In this document: in pieces, positions 30,754-40,001 of the stretch | Layout of the letters: the number at the start of each line of letters is the position of its first letter | How positions within the stretch are numbered: position 1 is the first letter of the stretch | Source: Citrobacter sp. R56 | Lineage (GTDB): Bacteria; Pseudomonadota; Gammaproteobacteria; Enterobacterales; Enterobacteriaceae | Assembly: GCF_016811995.1 (NCBI RefSeq) | Contig: NZ_CP069159.1 | Location: forward strand, 3,906,001-3,970,000 | Direction: 5' to 3' | DNA length: 64,000 bases | The notes under the pieces: model-generated | Database searches by the model: none | Told to the model about the DNA's origin: nothing | The model's input: the letters and a program-made list of their open reading frames with translations, nothing else | Made by a program: the position numbers and the translations under genes

Positions 30754-31674
30754 TCAGAGGCCGACATCCGGCAGCTGTGGACGGGTTGCCAGCGCCTGTT
30801 CAACCACCGCTACCACCTGTGCGCGGGTTTCACCTTCCAGCGCCAGGCGCGGCGGACGCGTCACCGCGCTACCGCGACCCAGCAGCTCTTCGCACAGCTT
30901 GATGCACTGCACCAGATCCGGACGCGCATCGAGATGCAGCAGCGGCATAAACCAGCGGTACAGCGCCATTGCCTCTTCGTAGCGTTGCTGTTTTGCCAGA
31001 CGGAACAGCGTCTCGCCCTCACGCGGGAAGGCGTTCGACATCCCGGAGATCCAGCCTTCAGCGCCCACCGCAATGCTCTCGACCACCACATCGTCCAGCC
31101 CGGCGAACAGCACAAAGCGGTCGCCTACGGCATTACGCAGATCGATAAAGCGACGGGTATCGCCGGAGGAATCTTTAAAGCAGACGATGTTGTCGCAGTC
31201 TGCGAGGGTCGCCAGGATGTCTGGCGTGACATCGTTTTTGTAAATCGGCGGGTTGTTGTAGACCATAATCGGCAGGTCGGTAGCGGTCGCTACACTGCGA
31301 AAGTGAGCGGCAGTTTCATGCGGTTTTGAAGAGTAGACCAGCGCAGGCATCACCATAATGCCATCGACGCCCACCTTCTCAGCCTCTTTCGCCATCTTCT
31401 GGGCAAACGCGGTGGTGAACTCCGCCACCCCGGCAATCACCGGGATCTTGCCGCCAGCGGCGTCTTTCGCCACTTCGATAATTTGTAATTTTTCCTGGGT
31501 GGTCAGTGAGGTGTTCTCCCCGACGCTACCGCAAACCACCAGGCCTGAAACACCATCCTTGACCAGGTTTTTCATCACCGTGTGGGTGGCGTCCAAATCC
31601 AGTGAGTAATCGCTGCGAAACTGTGTGCTGACGGCCGGAAATACGCCGCTCCAGTGAATAGCTTTTTTGCTCAT
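30754..31674 (-). CDS. Delta1-pyrroline-4-hydroxy-2-carboxylate deaminase (DHDPS family)
   Basis: Class I aldolase-fold enzyme of the DapA/NAL superfamily, 306 aa. The Schiff-base lysine is Lys167 (CFKDSSGD) and the partner tyrosine is Tyr139 in MVYNNPP. The GSVGEN binding loop is at 49-54. In hydroxyproline clusters this family member converts Delta1-pyrroline-4-hydroxy-2-carboxylate to 2,5-dioxopentanoate plus ammonia. It is the first gene of the leftward operon; the shared 21-bp motif lies 109 bp upstream. Confidence 0.88.
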   Translation of the reverse strand: MSKKAIHWSGVFPAVSTQFRSDYSLDLDATHTVMKNLVKDGVSGLVVCGSVGENTSLTTQEKLQIIEVAKDAAGGKIPVIAGVAEFTTAFAQKMAKEAEKVGVDGIMVMPALVYSSKPHETAAHFRSVATATDLPIMVYNNPPIYKNDVTPDILATLADCDNIVCFKDSSGDTRRFIDLRNAVGDRFVLFAGLDDVVVESIAVGAEGWISGMSNAFPREGETLFRLAKQQRYEEAMALYRWFMPLLHLDARPDLVQCIKLCEELLGRGSAVTRPPRLALEGETRAQVVAVVEQALATRPQLPDVGL

Positions 31675-31783
31675 TTTCGATTCCTTGTCGTCAATTTGTT
31701 AAACATTGGTGAATGAATGGTGAATATTCACTGACAGATTGACGGCTAAGGCGTTCGGCGGCTTGTGGGTTTTCCTTTGCAAG

Positions 31784-31804
31784 GATGACGAAATTAGCAC
31801 AGTG
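31784..31804 (-). promoter_or_regulatory. Shared 21-bp motif, copy upstream of the deaminase operon
   Basis: Read leftward it is CACTGTGCTAATTTCGTCAT plus C, identical over 21 bp to the copy at 32882-32902 and in the same orientation relative to its operon. Probable binding site of the AraC-type regulator encoded between the two copies. Confidence 0.7.
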
Positions 31805-31846
31805 GCATTTTCCCCCTCTTCCCTGAGGGAGGTCGCAAATGGAAGA

Positions 31847-32674
31847 TCAACCTGCCAGCGTCAGGCGAAAATCCCGTGGCGTAGAGCCGGTCATCGCTTT
31901 GAACTGGCGGCTAAAAGCACTGTGATCGGTATAGCCGCATTGCAATGCGATATCGGTGATGGGTGTCGTACCTGCCAGTAATTCGGTGGCTTTTTCGAGG
32001 CGGACTTTGTGGATCATCTGACGCGGCGTCAGGTGGAAAATGCGTTTGCAGTAGCGTTCGATCTGCGCCACCGACATCCCGCTCAGCACGGTCAACTCTT
32101 CCATTGCGATCGGGCGGTGGTAGTGTTTGCGAATATGATCGTCGACGATCGCCAGCCGTTGCCATGCGGGATGACGCGCCTGCGTCTCCAGCAGATCGTG
32201 AGAGATCCCGGCCATCCCGATCACCCGCCCATGAACATCGCGCAGCGCCAGCTTCTGCGTCAGACACCAGCCTCGCTCGCGACCGTTATACAGATGCATC
32301 TCCAGCTGATCGCGCAGCGTCACGCCGTCGCGCAGGACCCGCAGATCCTGCTCGGTATAACCCTGTCCCAGTGCAGACGGAAACACATCAGCCGAGGTTT
32401 TCCCCAGCAACGACACCACATTCTTGAACCCACAGCGACGGGCAAGCGTCATATTGACCAGCAGGTATCTTGCCTGCACATCTTTGATAAAAAAGACAAC
32501 GTTAGGAATGGCGTTGAGTAACGGCGCAATCAGCGCCATCGCATTCAGCAAGGTCTGGATGTTTTCCGGGCGCTGGCGGGCCAGCCCCTCACATATCTGG
32601 CTGAGTTCACCCACCTCCATCCCCACCTCTTGCGCCGGGGCTTTTCCCGACACCTCTTCATAAGCACAGGACAT
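31847..32674 (-). CDS. AraC-family regulator with PAS-like domain
   Basis: A 275-aa transcription factor. Residues about 45-150 look like a PAS domain (PNVVFFIKDVQARYLLVN ... GMAGISHDL). The C-terminal 100 residues hold the two AraC helix-turn-helix units (MEELTVLSGMSVAQIERYCK and ITDIALQCGYTDHSAFSRQF). It sits between the two divergent hydroxyproline operons, each preceded by the same 21-bp motif, so it is the likely activator. The direct ligand is unknown; hydroxyproline or a breakdown product is inferred. Confidence 0.87.
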   Translation of the reverse strand: MSCAYEEVSGKAPAQEVGMEVGELSQICEGLARQRPENIQTLLNAMALIAPLLNAIPNVVFFIKDVQARYLLVNMTLARRCGFKNVVSLLGKTSADVFPSALGQGYTEQDLRVLRDGVTLRDQLEMHLYNGRERGWCLTQKLALRDVHGRVIGMAGISHDLLETQARHPAWQRLAIVDDHIRKHYHRPIAMEELTVLSGMSVAQIERYCKRIFHLTPRQMIHKVRLEKATELLAGTTPITDIALQCGYTDHSAFSRQFKAMTGSTPRDFRLTLAG

Positions 32675-32983
32675 AACGCTTCCTCACAATAAGTGACGAG
32701 GGATATTTATTAACTTTTTGTTAACTCATCAAGCGCCAGTGATGCGTTTTGCGATCCTGCCTGTGGTTTACGATTTCCCCTGTTTCACGCACTGGCGCAG
32801 AGGCGTTCTTTGGTTTACCACGGCGGTAATAAAATGATTAATAAGAAATAAATATGAAAATCATGCAAAAACACGCGTATGCACTGTGCTAATTTCGTCA
32901 TCTCAGGTGGTGAAAGCAGTCAAGCCGGAACGTCAGGGTTGCGCCAGCATTTAGAAACAAACATTTAACGTTTCGGAGATCTC
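32675..32983. other. Divergent promoter region of regulator and epimerase operon
   Basis: About 310 bp without genes. It carries the shared 21-bp motif (32882-32902) and must contain the leftward regulator promoter and the rightward epimerase-operon promoter. A clear -10/-35 pair was not assigned. Confidence 0.6.
32882..32902 (+). promoter_or_regulatory. Shared 21-bp motif, copy upstream of the epimerase operon
   Basis: Same 21-bp sequence as at 31784-31804, inverted in the genome but identically oriented with respect to the downstream operon. It ends 81 bp before the epimerase start codon. Confidence 0.7.
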
Positions 32984-33931
32984 ATGACAACGACACAGCA
33001 GGAAAGCGAAATCAGAGTGATTGACTCACATACCGGCGGCGAACCGACGCGCCTGGTGGTTGCGGGTTTTCCGGATCTCGGTAACGGCACGATGGCGCAG
33101 CGTCGGGAACGCTTTGCCAAAGACTACGATGCGTGGCGCAAAGCCATCATCCTCGAGCCTCGCGGAAATGACGTACTGGTTGGCGCGCTGCTGTGCGAAC
33201 CCGTCTCCCCCGAGGCCACCGCCGGGGTTATCTTTTTCAACAACGCCGGATTCCTGAATATGTGCGGTCACGGCACGATAGGGCTGATAGCTTCTCTGGC
33301 CTGGCTTGGGCGCATCAAACCCGGTCAGCACCGCATTGAAACCCCGGTGGGCGATGTCACCGCCACCCTCCACGACGACGGCAGCGTGTCGGTCGAAAAC
33401 GTGCCGTCGTATCGCTGGCGTAAACAGGTCAGCGTGGTCACGCAACACGGCACCGTCACTGGCGATATCGCCTGGGGCGGCAACTGGTTTTTCCTCGTTA
33501 ACGATCATCCCTTCGATATCACGCCAGAGCAGATCCCCGCCCTCACTGATTTTGCGTGGGCCATCCGTGAAGGACTGGAAGCCGCAGGGATCCGCGGCGA
33601 AAATGACGGTGTTATCGATCATATCGAGCTGTTTGCCAGTGACGATCGTGCCGACAGTCGCAGCTTTGTCCTCTGTCCAGGAAAAGCGTGGGACCGTTCG
33701 CCGTGCGGCACTGGCACCAGCGCCAAACTGGCGTGCCTCGCCGATGACGGCAAACTGCAGCCCGGAGAAATCTGGCGACAGGCGAGCATCATCGGCAGTC
33801 AGTTTACGGCAAGTTTTATCCGCACAGGCACTCAGGTCATTCCTACCATCCGCGGTGAAGCGTGGGTGTGCGGCGACAACCGGTTGATCCTCAATGCGGA
33901 CGATCCTTTCTGCTGGGGGATCACCCTGTGA
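32984..33931 (+). CDS. 4-hydroxyproline 2-epimerase (proline racemase family)
   Basis: Converts trans-4-hydroxy-L-proline to cis-4-hydroxy-D-proline, the entry step of the pathway. 315 aa with both catalytic cysteines of epimerases: Cys94 in NMCGHGTIG and Cys241 in [10 protein letters not shown]. Having two cysteines, not a threonine at the first site, argues for an epimerase over a trans-3-hydroxyproline dehydratase. Its TGA overlaps the GTG start of the next gene, so it leads a coupled four-gene operon. Confidence 0.92.
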   Translation: MTTTQQESEIRVIDSHTGGEPTRLVVAGFPDLGNGTMAQRRERFAKDYDAWRKAIILEPRGNDVLVGALLCEPVSPEATAGVIFFNNAGFLNMCGHGTIGLIASLAWLGRIKPGQHRIETPVGDVTATLHDDGSVSVENVPSYRWRKQVSVVTQHGTVTGDIAWGGNWFFLVNDHPFDITPEQIPALTDFAWAIREGLEAAGIRGENDGVIDHIELFASDDRADSRSFVLCPGKAWDRSPCGTGTSAKLACLADDGKLQPGEIWRQASIIGSQFTASFIRTGTQVIPTIRGEAWVCGDNRLILNADDPFCWGITL

Positions 33932-35037
33932 CAGAAAGCGACGTCATTGTCATCGGTGCCGGGATTATTGGCGCAGCCTGTGCCTGGCAACTGGCGAAGC
34001 GCGGGCAACGCGTCACCCTTATCGACGACGGGCACGCTGGGGCAACCGCCGCCGGAATGGGACATCTGGTCTGTATGGATGACGATCCCGCAGAACTGGC
34101 GCTGTCGGCCTGGTCGCTGGCGCGCTGGCGGGAACTCACGCCGCGGATGCCGCAAACCTGCACCTGGCACGGCTGCGGAACCTTATGGCTGGCGGAAAAC
34201 GAACAGGAACTGGCCCTCGCCGAGGAAAAACAACAGCGCATGGCGACGCACCAGGTCGCCAGCGAGATGCAGACCCGCGCGCAGGTTGCCGCGCGCGAAC
34301 CGCTGCTGACGCCGGATCTGGCGGGAGGTTTGTGGGTGCCGGGCGACGGCATTGTTTACGCCCCCAACGTGGCGCGCTGGTTTATTGACGATGCGGCGCA
34401 GGCCATCACCTGTGTCAACGAGGGGGCCGTCTCGGTAGATGCCCCCCTGGTGGTGCTGGAGAGCGGAAAACGTCTGCGGGCGCGCGCGATTGTGGTCGCC
34501 TGCGGCCTGGGCGCCAATATGCTGTTGCAGGAAAACTGGCTGCGCCCCAAAAAAGGCCAACTGGCGATTACCGACCGTTACGGCGCAACGCTCAACCATC
34601 AACTGGTGGAACTGGGCTACGGCGCCAGCGCCCACGCCGGGGGAACGTCGGTAGCGTTTAATGTGCAACCGCGACCCACCGGACAATGGCTGATTGGTTC
34701 TTCGCGCCAGTTTGACACCCTCGACCGTGAGCTGGATCTGCCGCTGCTGGCGATGATGCTTAAGCGCGCGCACCATTTTTTACCGGCCATCGCCAGTCTG
34801 AACATCATCCGTTGCTGGAGCGGTTTTCGCGCCGCCTCCGAAGACGGCAATCCGCTTATCGGTCCGCATCCTTCTCGCCACGGCGTCTGGCTGGCGCTCG
34901 GTCATGAGGGGCTGGGCGTAACTACCGCACCGGCGACCGCCGAGCTGCTCTGTGCGCAGATCCTCGGCGAGCGACCCGCGTTCGCGCCGGACGCCTGGCT
35001 GCCCGCACGCCTGATACGCCAGGAGGCCAGCGCATGA
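33928..35037 (+). CDS. D-hydroxyproline dehydrogenase, FAD-dependent DAO-type subunit
   Basis: FAD oxidoreductase of the D-amino-acid oxidase/glycine oxidase family, 369 aa from GTG 33928 (GTGA overlap with the epimerase stop). The dinucleotide-binding motif GAGIIG lies at 10-15, and the C-terminal flavin contact is [18 protein letters not shown]. It corresponds to the catalytic beta subunit of hetero-oligomeric D-hydroxyproline dehydrogenases, oxidising cis-4-hydroxy-D-proline to Delta1-pyrroline-4-hydroxy-2-carboxylate. The next two genes encode its partner subunits. Confidence 0.88.
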   Translation: MTESDVIVIGAGIIGAACAWQLAKRGQRVTLIDDGHAGATAAGMGHLVCMDDDPAELALSAWSLARWRELTPRMPQTCTWHGCGTLWLAENEQELALAEEKQQRMATHQVASEMQTRAQVAAREPLLTPDLAGGLWVPGDGIVYAPNVARWFIDDAAQAITCVNEGAVSVDAPLVVLESGKRLRARAIVVACGLGANMLLQENWLRPKKGQLAITDRYGATLNHQLVELGYGASAHAGGTSVAFNVQPRPTGQWLIGSSRQFDTLDRELDLPLLAMMLKRAHHFLPAIASLNIIRCWSGFRAASEDGNPLIGPHPSRHGVWLALGHEGLGVTTAPATAELLCAQILGERPAFAPDAWLPARLIRQEASA

Positions 35038-35294
35038 AAATTATTACTCTATTTATTGACGGTCTGCCCTGCCAGGTTCCGGTAGGCATCAGCGTCGCCG
35101 CTGCGCTGGCGATGAGCGGCAACCCCGTGACGCGCCGCTCGGTTCACGACAGCCCACGCGCCCCGTTTTGCGGAATGGGCGTCTGTCAGGAGTGTCGCGT
35201 GACGGTGAATGGACTCCGGGTGCTGGCCTGCCAGACGGAATGCCAGCCGGAGATGAAAATAGAAAGGAGCTGCCATGCGCACACTGCATTGTGA
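35034..35294 (+). CDS. D-hydroxyproline dehydrogenase, small 2Fe-2S subunit
   Basis: An 86-aa ferredoxin-like protein with plant-type [2Fe-2S] ligands Cys46, Cys51, Cys54 and Cys66 (FCGMGVCQEC ... LAC). It overlaps the preceding gene (ATGA) and the following gene by 20 bp, showing tight coupling. It matches the gamma subunit of multi-subunit D-hydroxyproline dehydrogenase and relays electrons between the flavoproteins. Confidence 0.9.
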   Translation: MKIITLFIDGLPCQVPVGISVAAALAMSGNPVTRRSVHDSPRAPFCGMGVCQECRVTVNGLRVLACQTECQPEMKIERSCHAHTAL

Positions 35295-36531
35295 CATTCT
35301 GATCCTGGGCGCCGGGCCTGCCGGGCTGGCGGCCGCGCTGGCGGCGGCGCAAAGCGGCAAGCAGGTGGTAATCCTGGATGATAACCCCCGACCCGGCGGG
35401 CAAATCTGGCGCGACGGGCCACAGGTCGCGCTCCCGCCGCTCGCCAGACGCTACCGTGACGCCGTGGAACGCGAATCGCGGATCACGCATTTGTCCGCTG
35501 CCCGTCTGATTGCCCGTCCCTCCTCACACAGCGTGCTGTTTGAAACCGCCGAAAACTGCGGGATTGTCCACTGGCAGCGATTAATTTTATGCTGCGGCGC
35601 GCGCGAGCTATCACTGCCCTTTCCCGGCTGGACGCTGCCTGGCGTCACCGGCGCTGGGGGTTTACAGGCGCAAATCAAGCATGGGTTGCCGCTCAACGGC
35701 GAACGGGTGGTCATTGCCGGTAGCGGCCCGCTGCTGCTGGCGGTTGCCGATACGGTGCGCAAAGCGGGCGGCAATGTTGTCGCGATCGTGGAACAGGCAC
35801 CGCGTAGCGCGCTGGTTCGCTTTGCGATGGGGTTGTGGCGCTGGCCAGACAAACTGCGCCAACTTTTTGGTATCGCGCCAGCAGGTTACGCCACCGCAAG
35901 CCAGGTCACGCAGGCGCTGGGCGATGACAGACTGCGGGCGGTCACCGTGCGTCAACACGGTAAAATTCGGGAAATCGCCTGTGACCGCCTGGCCATTGGC
36001 TATGGGCTGGTGCCCAACCTTGAACCGGCGCTGATTTTTGGTTGTGCGACAGCAAACAATGCCATCACCGTGGATGCGCAGCAGCGCACCAGCCAGCCCG
36101 ATATTTTCGCCGCCGGAGAGTGTACGGGATTTGGCGGCAGCGAACTGGCGTTGGCAGAAGGGGAAGTTGCCGGATATATCGCGGCACAGCGCCCGGACAG
36201 CGCGAGCGAAGCGCTCAAAAAACGCGATCGCTGGCAACGGTTTGCCAACGCGCTCAATGCCACATTTGCCCTGCCCGACACGCTTAAAGAGGTGGTCACG
36301 CCGGAAACATTACTCTGCCGCTGTGAAGATGTGCGCTGCGGCGACGTTGCCGAGGCGAAAAACTGGCAAACCGCAAAGCTGGCCTCACGTTGCGGCATGG
36401 GTGCCTGTCAGGGAAAAACCTGCGCCACCAGCGCCCGCTGGCTCTATCACTGGCCGCTTCCCCAGCCGCGTGAACCGCTTTCCCCCGCCAGAACCGAAAC
36501 GCTGATTCATCTGGCGAACCCGGACGCGTAG
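35275..36531 (+). CDS. D-hydroxyproline dehydrogenase, NAD(P)-binding flavoprotein subunit
   Basis: A 418-aa pyridine-nucleotide-disulfide-oxidoreductase-type subunit with GAGPAG at 12-17, a second dinucleotide fold (VIAGSGPLLLAVADTV, about 144-160) and the FAD motif IFAAGECTGFGG. A C-terminal BFD-like cysteine cluster (LLCRCEDVRCGD ... CGMGACQGKTC) fits the alpha subunit of such dehydrogenases. It ends the operon, and its stop codon directly touches the stop of hpaR on the other strand. Confidence 0.88.
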   Translation: MRTLHCDILILGAGPAGLAAALAAAQSGKQVVILDDNPRPGGQIWRDGPQVALPPLARRYRDAVERESRITHLSAARLIARPSSHSVLFETAENCGIVHWQRLILCCGARELSLPFPGWTLPGVTGAGGLQAQIKHGLPLNGERVVIAGSGPLLLAVADTVRKAGGNVVAIVEQAPRSALVRFAMGLWRWPDKLRQLFGIAPAGYATASQVTQALGDDRLRAVTVRQHGKIREIACDRLAIGYGLVPNLEPALIFGCATANNAITVDAQQRTSQPDIFAAGECTGFGGSELALAEGEVAGYIAAQRPDSASEALKKRDRWQRFANALNATFALPDTLKEVVTPETLLCRCEDVRCGDVAEAKNWQTAKLASRCGMGACQGKTCATSARWLYHWPLPQPREPLSPARTETLIHLANPDA

Positions 36532-36975
36532 TTACTCTTCTTCCCCGCGCTCGGCAATATGGCGATTGCCGAGCGCAATAAACTCACCCAGCAGCGCCGT
36601 CAGTTGTTGCATCTTCTCTGGCGTGTATTCCGCTTCAATTTGCCGGTACGCCTCTTCCACCTGCGACTGCGCATGTTCATACAGCGCATTTCCGGCTTTC
36701 GTCAGCGACACATACAGCTTTCTCTGGTCATTCACCGGTTTTAAACGCAACACCAGTCCATCGCGTTCCATTCGCGTCAGAATGCCGGTCAGGCTCGGGC
36801 GCAAAATGCAGGTACGAAACGCCAGATCGTGGAAGTCGATAGACGGGTGCTCCGCCAGTACGCGCACGATGCGCCACTGTTGTTCCGTCAGATTGTGTTG
36901 CTTCACGATGGGCCGAAAGTAAGACATTGCCGCTTCTCGTGCCTGCAACAGTGCAATGGTTAAAGAGTCATGCAT
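36532..36975 (-). CDS. hpaR: MarR-family repressor HpaR of the 4-hydroxyphenylacetate cluster
   Basis: A 147-aa winged-helix repressor of the meta-cleavage (hpaGEDFHI) operon, relieved by 4-hydroxyphenylacetate or homoprotocatechuate. MarR features include the helix LAFRTCILRPSLTGILTRMERDGLV and the wing LRLKPVNDQRKLYVSLT. It is divergent from hpaG with a 272-bp operator region. It is convergent and exactly adjacent to the hydroxyproline operon. Confidence 0.95.
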   Translation of the reverse strand: MHDSLTIALLQAREAAMSYFRPIVKQHNLTEQQWRIVRVLAEHPSIDFHDLAFRTCILRPSLTGILTRMERDGLVLRLKPVNDQRKLYVSLTKAGNALYEHAQSQVEEAYRQIEAEYTPEKMQQLTALLGEFIALGNRHIAERGEEE

Positions 36976-37192
36976 GGTCTTCCCCTGGAAAAATCATTAA
37001 CAGATAAACAATTCAATAATGATGATTTTATAAACAACCCGTTTTAGGCGAAAAAGTCTAACAGAAACCACGCCATTTTATTAATTACATGATAAGTATA
37101 AACATTAAATTGAATATGTAAATTTATTGTTATTATCATCACAAATATTTCACTTCTATTTGCCAAACGCGCAGCAAAAGCATACAACCGAA

Positions 37193-37210
37193 TCATTAAT
37201 ATATTAATGA
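37193..37210. promoter_or_regulatory. HpaR operator candidate (18-bp palindrome)
   Basis: TCATTAATATATTAATGA is a perfect palindrome 38 bp before the hpaG start, of the kind bound by HpaR dimers at OPR1. The half-site AATCATTAA also occurs at 36992-37000 near the hpaR start, a candidate second site. Confidence 0.7.
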
Positions 37211-37247
37211 AATCACAGTGTGGTATTTCACCCTGAGGAGTTTGTGT

Positions 37248-38537
37248 ATGAAAGGTACTGTTTTTGCCGTCGCGTTAAACCATCGCAGCCAGCTTGATGC
37301 CTGGCGCGACGCGTTTACGCAAGCCCCGTATAAAGCACCGCCGAAGACGGCTGTCTGGTTTATCAAACCGCACAACACCGTAATTCGTCACGGCGACGCC
37401 ATCCCCCATCCACAGGGCGAGAAGGTGCAAAGCGGTGCGACGGTCGCGCTGGTGGTCGGCAAAACAGCCCGCAACGTCCCGGTTGAAGAGGCGGCAAACT
37501 ATATCGCCGGTTACGCACTGGCCAACGAGGTCAGCCTGCCGGAAGAGAGCTTCTACCGCCCGGCCATCAAAGCAAAATGCCGCGACGGTTTCTGCCCGAT
37601 GGGCGAAACGGTGGCGCTGAAAAACGTCGATAATCTGACGATTATCACCGAAATCAACGGTCGCGAAGCCGATCGCTGGAACACCGCCGACCTGCAACGC
37701 AGCGCGGCCGAACTGCTCAGCGCGCTCAGTGAATTCGCCACCCTGAACCCGGGCGACGCCATCCTGATCGGCACCCCGCAGGCACGCGTGGAAATTCGCC
37801 CCGGCGACCAGGTACGTATTCTGGCAGACGGTTTCCCGCCGCTGGAAAACCCGGTGGTGAATGCACGCGACATCACGGAAACCAGAACGCGGACTGCGCT
37901 TTCGCACCCAAACGGCACCCTGTTCGCGCTGGGTCTGAACTACGCCGACCACGCCAGCGAACTGGAATTTACACCGCCGGAAGAGCCGCTGGTGTTTATC
38001 AAAGCGCCAAACTCATTTACCGGCGACGGACAAACTTCCGTGCGCCCGAACAACGTCGAGTACATGCACTACGAGGCGGAACTGGTGGTGGTGATTGGCA
38101 AAACGGCGCGCAACGTCGTCGAAGCCGACGCGATGGACTATGTGGCGGGCTATACGATTTGTAACGACTACGCCATCCGCGACTATCTGGAGAACTACTA
38201 CCGCCCCAACCTGCGGGTGAAAAGCCGCGACGGTCTGACCCCGATTGCCCCCTGGATCGTCGATAAAGCGGCGATCCCGGATCCGCACAACTTAGCCCTG
38301 CGCACCTTCGTCAACGGCGAATTGCGCCAGCAGGGCACCACCGCCGATCTGATTTTCAGCATCCCGTTTTTGATCGCTTACCTGAGCGAATTCATGACCC
38401 TGCAACCGGGCGACATGATCGCCACCGGCACGCCAAAAGGGCTGTCCGACGTGGTGCCGGGCGATGAAGTCGTCGTGGAAGTGGAAGGCGTGGGCCGCCT
38501 GGTCAACCGAATTGTGAGTGAGGAAACCGCGAAATGA
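37248..38537 (+). CDS. hpaG: HpaG bifunctional OPET decarboxylase/HHDD isomerase
   Basis: Converts 5-oxo-pent-3-ene-1,2,5-tricarboxylate to 2-hydroxyhepta-2,4-diene-1,7-dioate and isomerises it. 429 aa from ATG 37248 (GAGGAG site), with two tandem FAH-fold repeats: the N-terminal domain (about 1-200) and the C-terminal domain (about 215-429). The metal-binding block YEAELVVVIGKTARN lies in the second. It is the first gene of the hpaGEDFHI operon and overlaps hpaE by 4 bp. Confidence 0.95.
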   Translation: MKGTVFAVALNHRSQLDAWRDAFTQAPYKAPPKTAVWFIKPHNTVIRHGDAIPHPQGEKVQSGATVALVVGKTARNVPVEEAANYIAGYALANEVSLPEESFYRPAIKAKCRDGFCPMGETVALKNVDNLTIITEINGREADRWNTADLQRSAAELLSALSEFATLNPGDAILIGTPQARVEIRPGDQVRILADGFPPLENPVVNARDITETRTRTALSHPNGTLFALGLNYADHASELEFTPPEEPLVFIKAPNSFTGDGQTSVRPNNVEYMHYEAELVVVIGKTARNVVEADAMDYVAGYTICNDYAIRDYLENYYRPNLRVKSRDGLTPIAPWIVDKAAIPDPHNLALRTFVNGELRQQGTTADLIFSIPFLIAYLSEFMTLQPGDMIATGTPKGLSDVVPGDEVVVEVEGVGRLVNRIVSEETAK

Positions 38538-40000
38538 AAAAAATAAACCATTGGATCAACGGCAAAAATGTGGCGGGCACCGACTATTTCCACACCACCA
38601 ATCCAGCCAGCGGAGACGTGCTGGCGGAAGTGGCTTCAGGCGGTGAAGCGGAGATAAGCCAGGCGGTAGCGGCCGCGAAAGAGGCGTTCCCGAAATGGGC
38701 GAACCTGCCGATGAAAGAGCGCGCGCGCCTGATGCGTCGCCTCGGTGACCTGATCGACCAGAACGTGCCGGAGATCGCCGCGATGGAAACCGCCGACACC
38801 GGTCTGCCTATCCATCAGACCAAAAACGTGCTGATCCCGCGCGCCTCCCACAACTTCGAATTTTTCGCCGAAGTGTGCCAGCAGATGAACGGCAAGACCT
38901 ATCCGGTCGACGACAAGATGCTCAACTACACGCTGGTGCAGCCGGTGGGCGTTTGTGCGTTGGTTTCGCCGTGGAACGTGCCGTTTATGACCGCCACCTG
39001 GAAAGTTGCGCCGTGTCTGGCGCTGGGTAACACGGCGGTGCTGAAGATGTCTGAACTCTCGCCGCTGACCGCCGATCGTCTGGGCGAGCTGGCGCTGGAA
39101 GCAGGCATTCCGGCGGGCGTACTGAACGTGGTGCAGGGCTACGGTGCCACTGCGGGCGACGCGCTGGTGCGTCATCACGACGTGCGGGCCGTCTCCTTTA
39201 CCGGCGGCACCGCCACCGGGCGCAACATCATGAAAAACGCCGGGCTGAAGAAATACTCGATGGAGCTGGGCGGCAAATCGCCGGTGCTGATTTTTGAAGA
39301 CGCCGACATCGAACGCGCGCTGGACGCCGCGCTGTTCACCATCTTCTCAATCAACGGCGAGCGTTGCACCGCGGGCTCGCGCATCTTTATTCAGCAGAGC
39401 ATCTACCCGGAATTCGTCAAACGCTTTGCCGAACGCGCCAACCGCCTGCGCGTGGGCGATCCGAACGATCTGAACACTCAGGTCGGCGCGCTGATTAGCC
39501 AGCAGCACTGGGAAAAAGTGTCCGGCTATATCCGCCTCGGCATTGAAGAAGGGGCAACTCTGCTGGCGGGCGGCCCGGACAAACCGACCGATCTGCCTGC
39601 TCATCTGAGAAACGGCAACTTCCTGCGCCCGACGGTGCTGGCGGACGTCGATAACCGGATGCGCGTGGCCCAGGAAGAGATCTTCGGGCCGGTCGCCTGC
39701 CTGATGCCGTTCAAAGACGAGGCGGAAGGTCTGCGTCTGGCCAACGACGTGGAGTACGGCCTTGCGTCTTACATCTGGACCCAGGACGTCAGCAAAGTGC
39801 TGCGCCTGGCGCGCAATATCGAAGCCGGCATGGTGTTTGTGAATACCCAGAACGTACGCGACCTGCGCCAACCGTTTGGCGGCGTAAAAGCCTCCGGCAC
39901 CGGACGCGAAGGCGGGGAATACAGCTTTGAGGTGTTCGCCGAAATGAAGAACGTCTGCATTTCCATGGGCGACCATCCGATCCCGAAATGGGGAGTCTGA
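38534..40000 (+). CDS. hpaE: HpaE, CHMS dehydrogenase
   Basis: 5-carboxymethyl-2-hydroxymuconic semialdehyde dehydrogenase (NAD). 488 aa with the aldehyde-dehydrogenase landmarks VSPWNVPFM, MELGGKSPVL (general-base Glu) and NGERCTAGSR (catalytic Cys). It starts inside hpaG (ATGA-type overlap) and is followed by hpaD after one base. Confidence 0.96.
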   Translation: MKKINHWINGKNVAGTDYFHTTNPASGDVLAEVASGGEAEISQAVAAAKEAFPKWANLPMKERARLMRRLGDLIDQNVPEIAAMETADTGLPIHQTKNVLIPRASHNFEFFAEVCQQMNGKTYPVDDKMLNYTLVQPVGVCALVSPWNVPFMTATWKVAPCLALGNTAVLKMSELSPLTADRLGELALEAGIPAGVLNVVQGYGATAGDALVRHHDVRAVSFTGGTATGRNIMKNAGLKKYSMELGGKSPVLIFEDADIERALDAALFTIFSINGERCTAGSRIFIQQSIYPEFVKRFAERANRLRVGDPNDLNTQVGALISQQHWEKVSGYIRLGIEEGATLLAGGPDKPTDLPAHLRNGNFLRPTVLADVDNRMRVAQEEIFGPVACLMPFKDEAEGLRLANDVEYGLASYIWTQDVSKVLRLARNIEAGMVFVNTQNVRDLRQPFGGVKASGTGREGGEYSFEVFAEMKNVCISMGDHPIPKWGV

Positions 40001-40001
40001 T

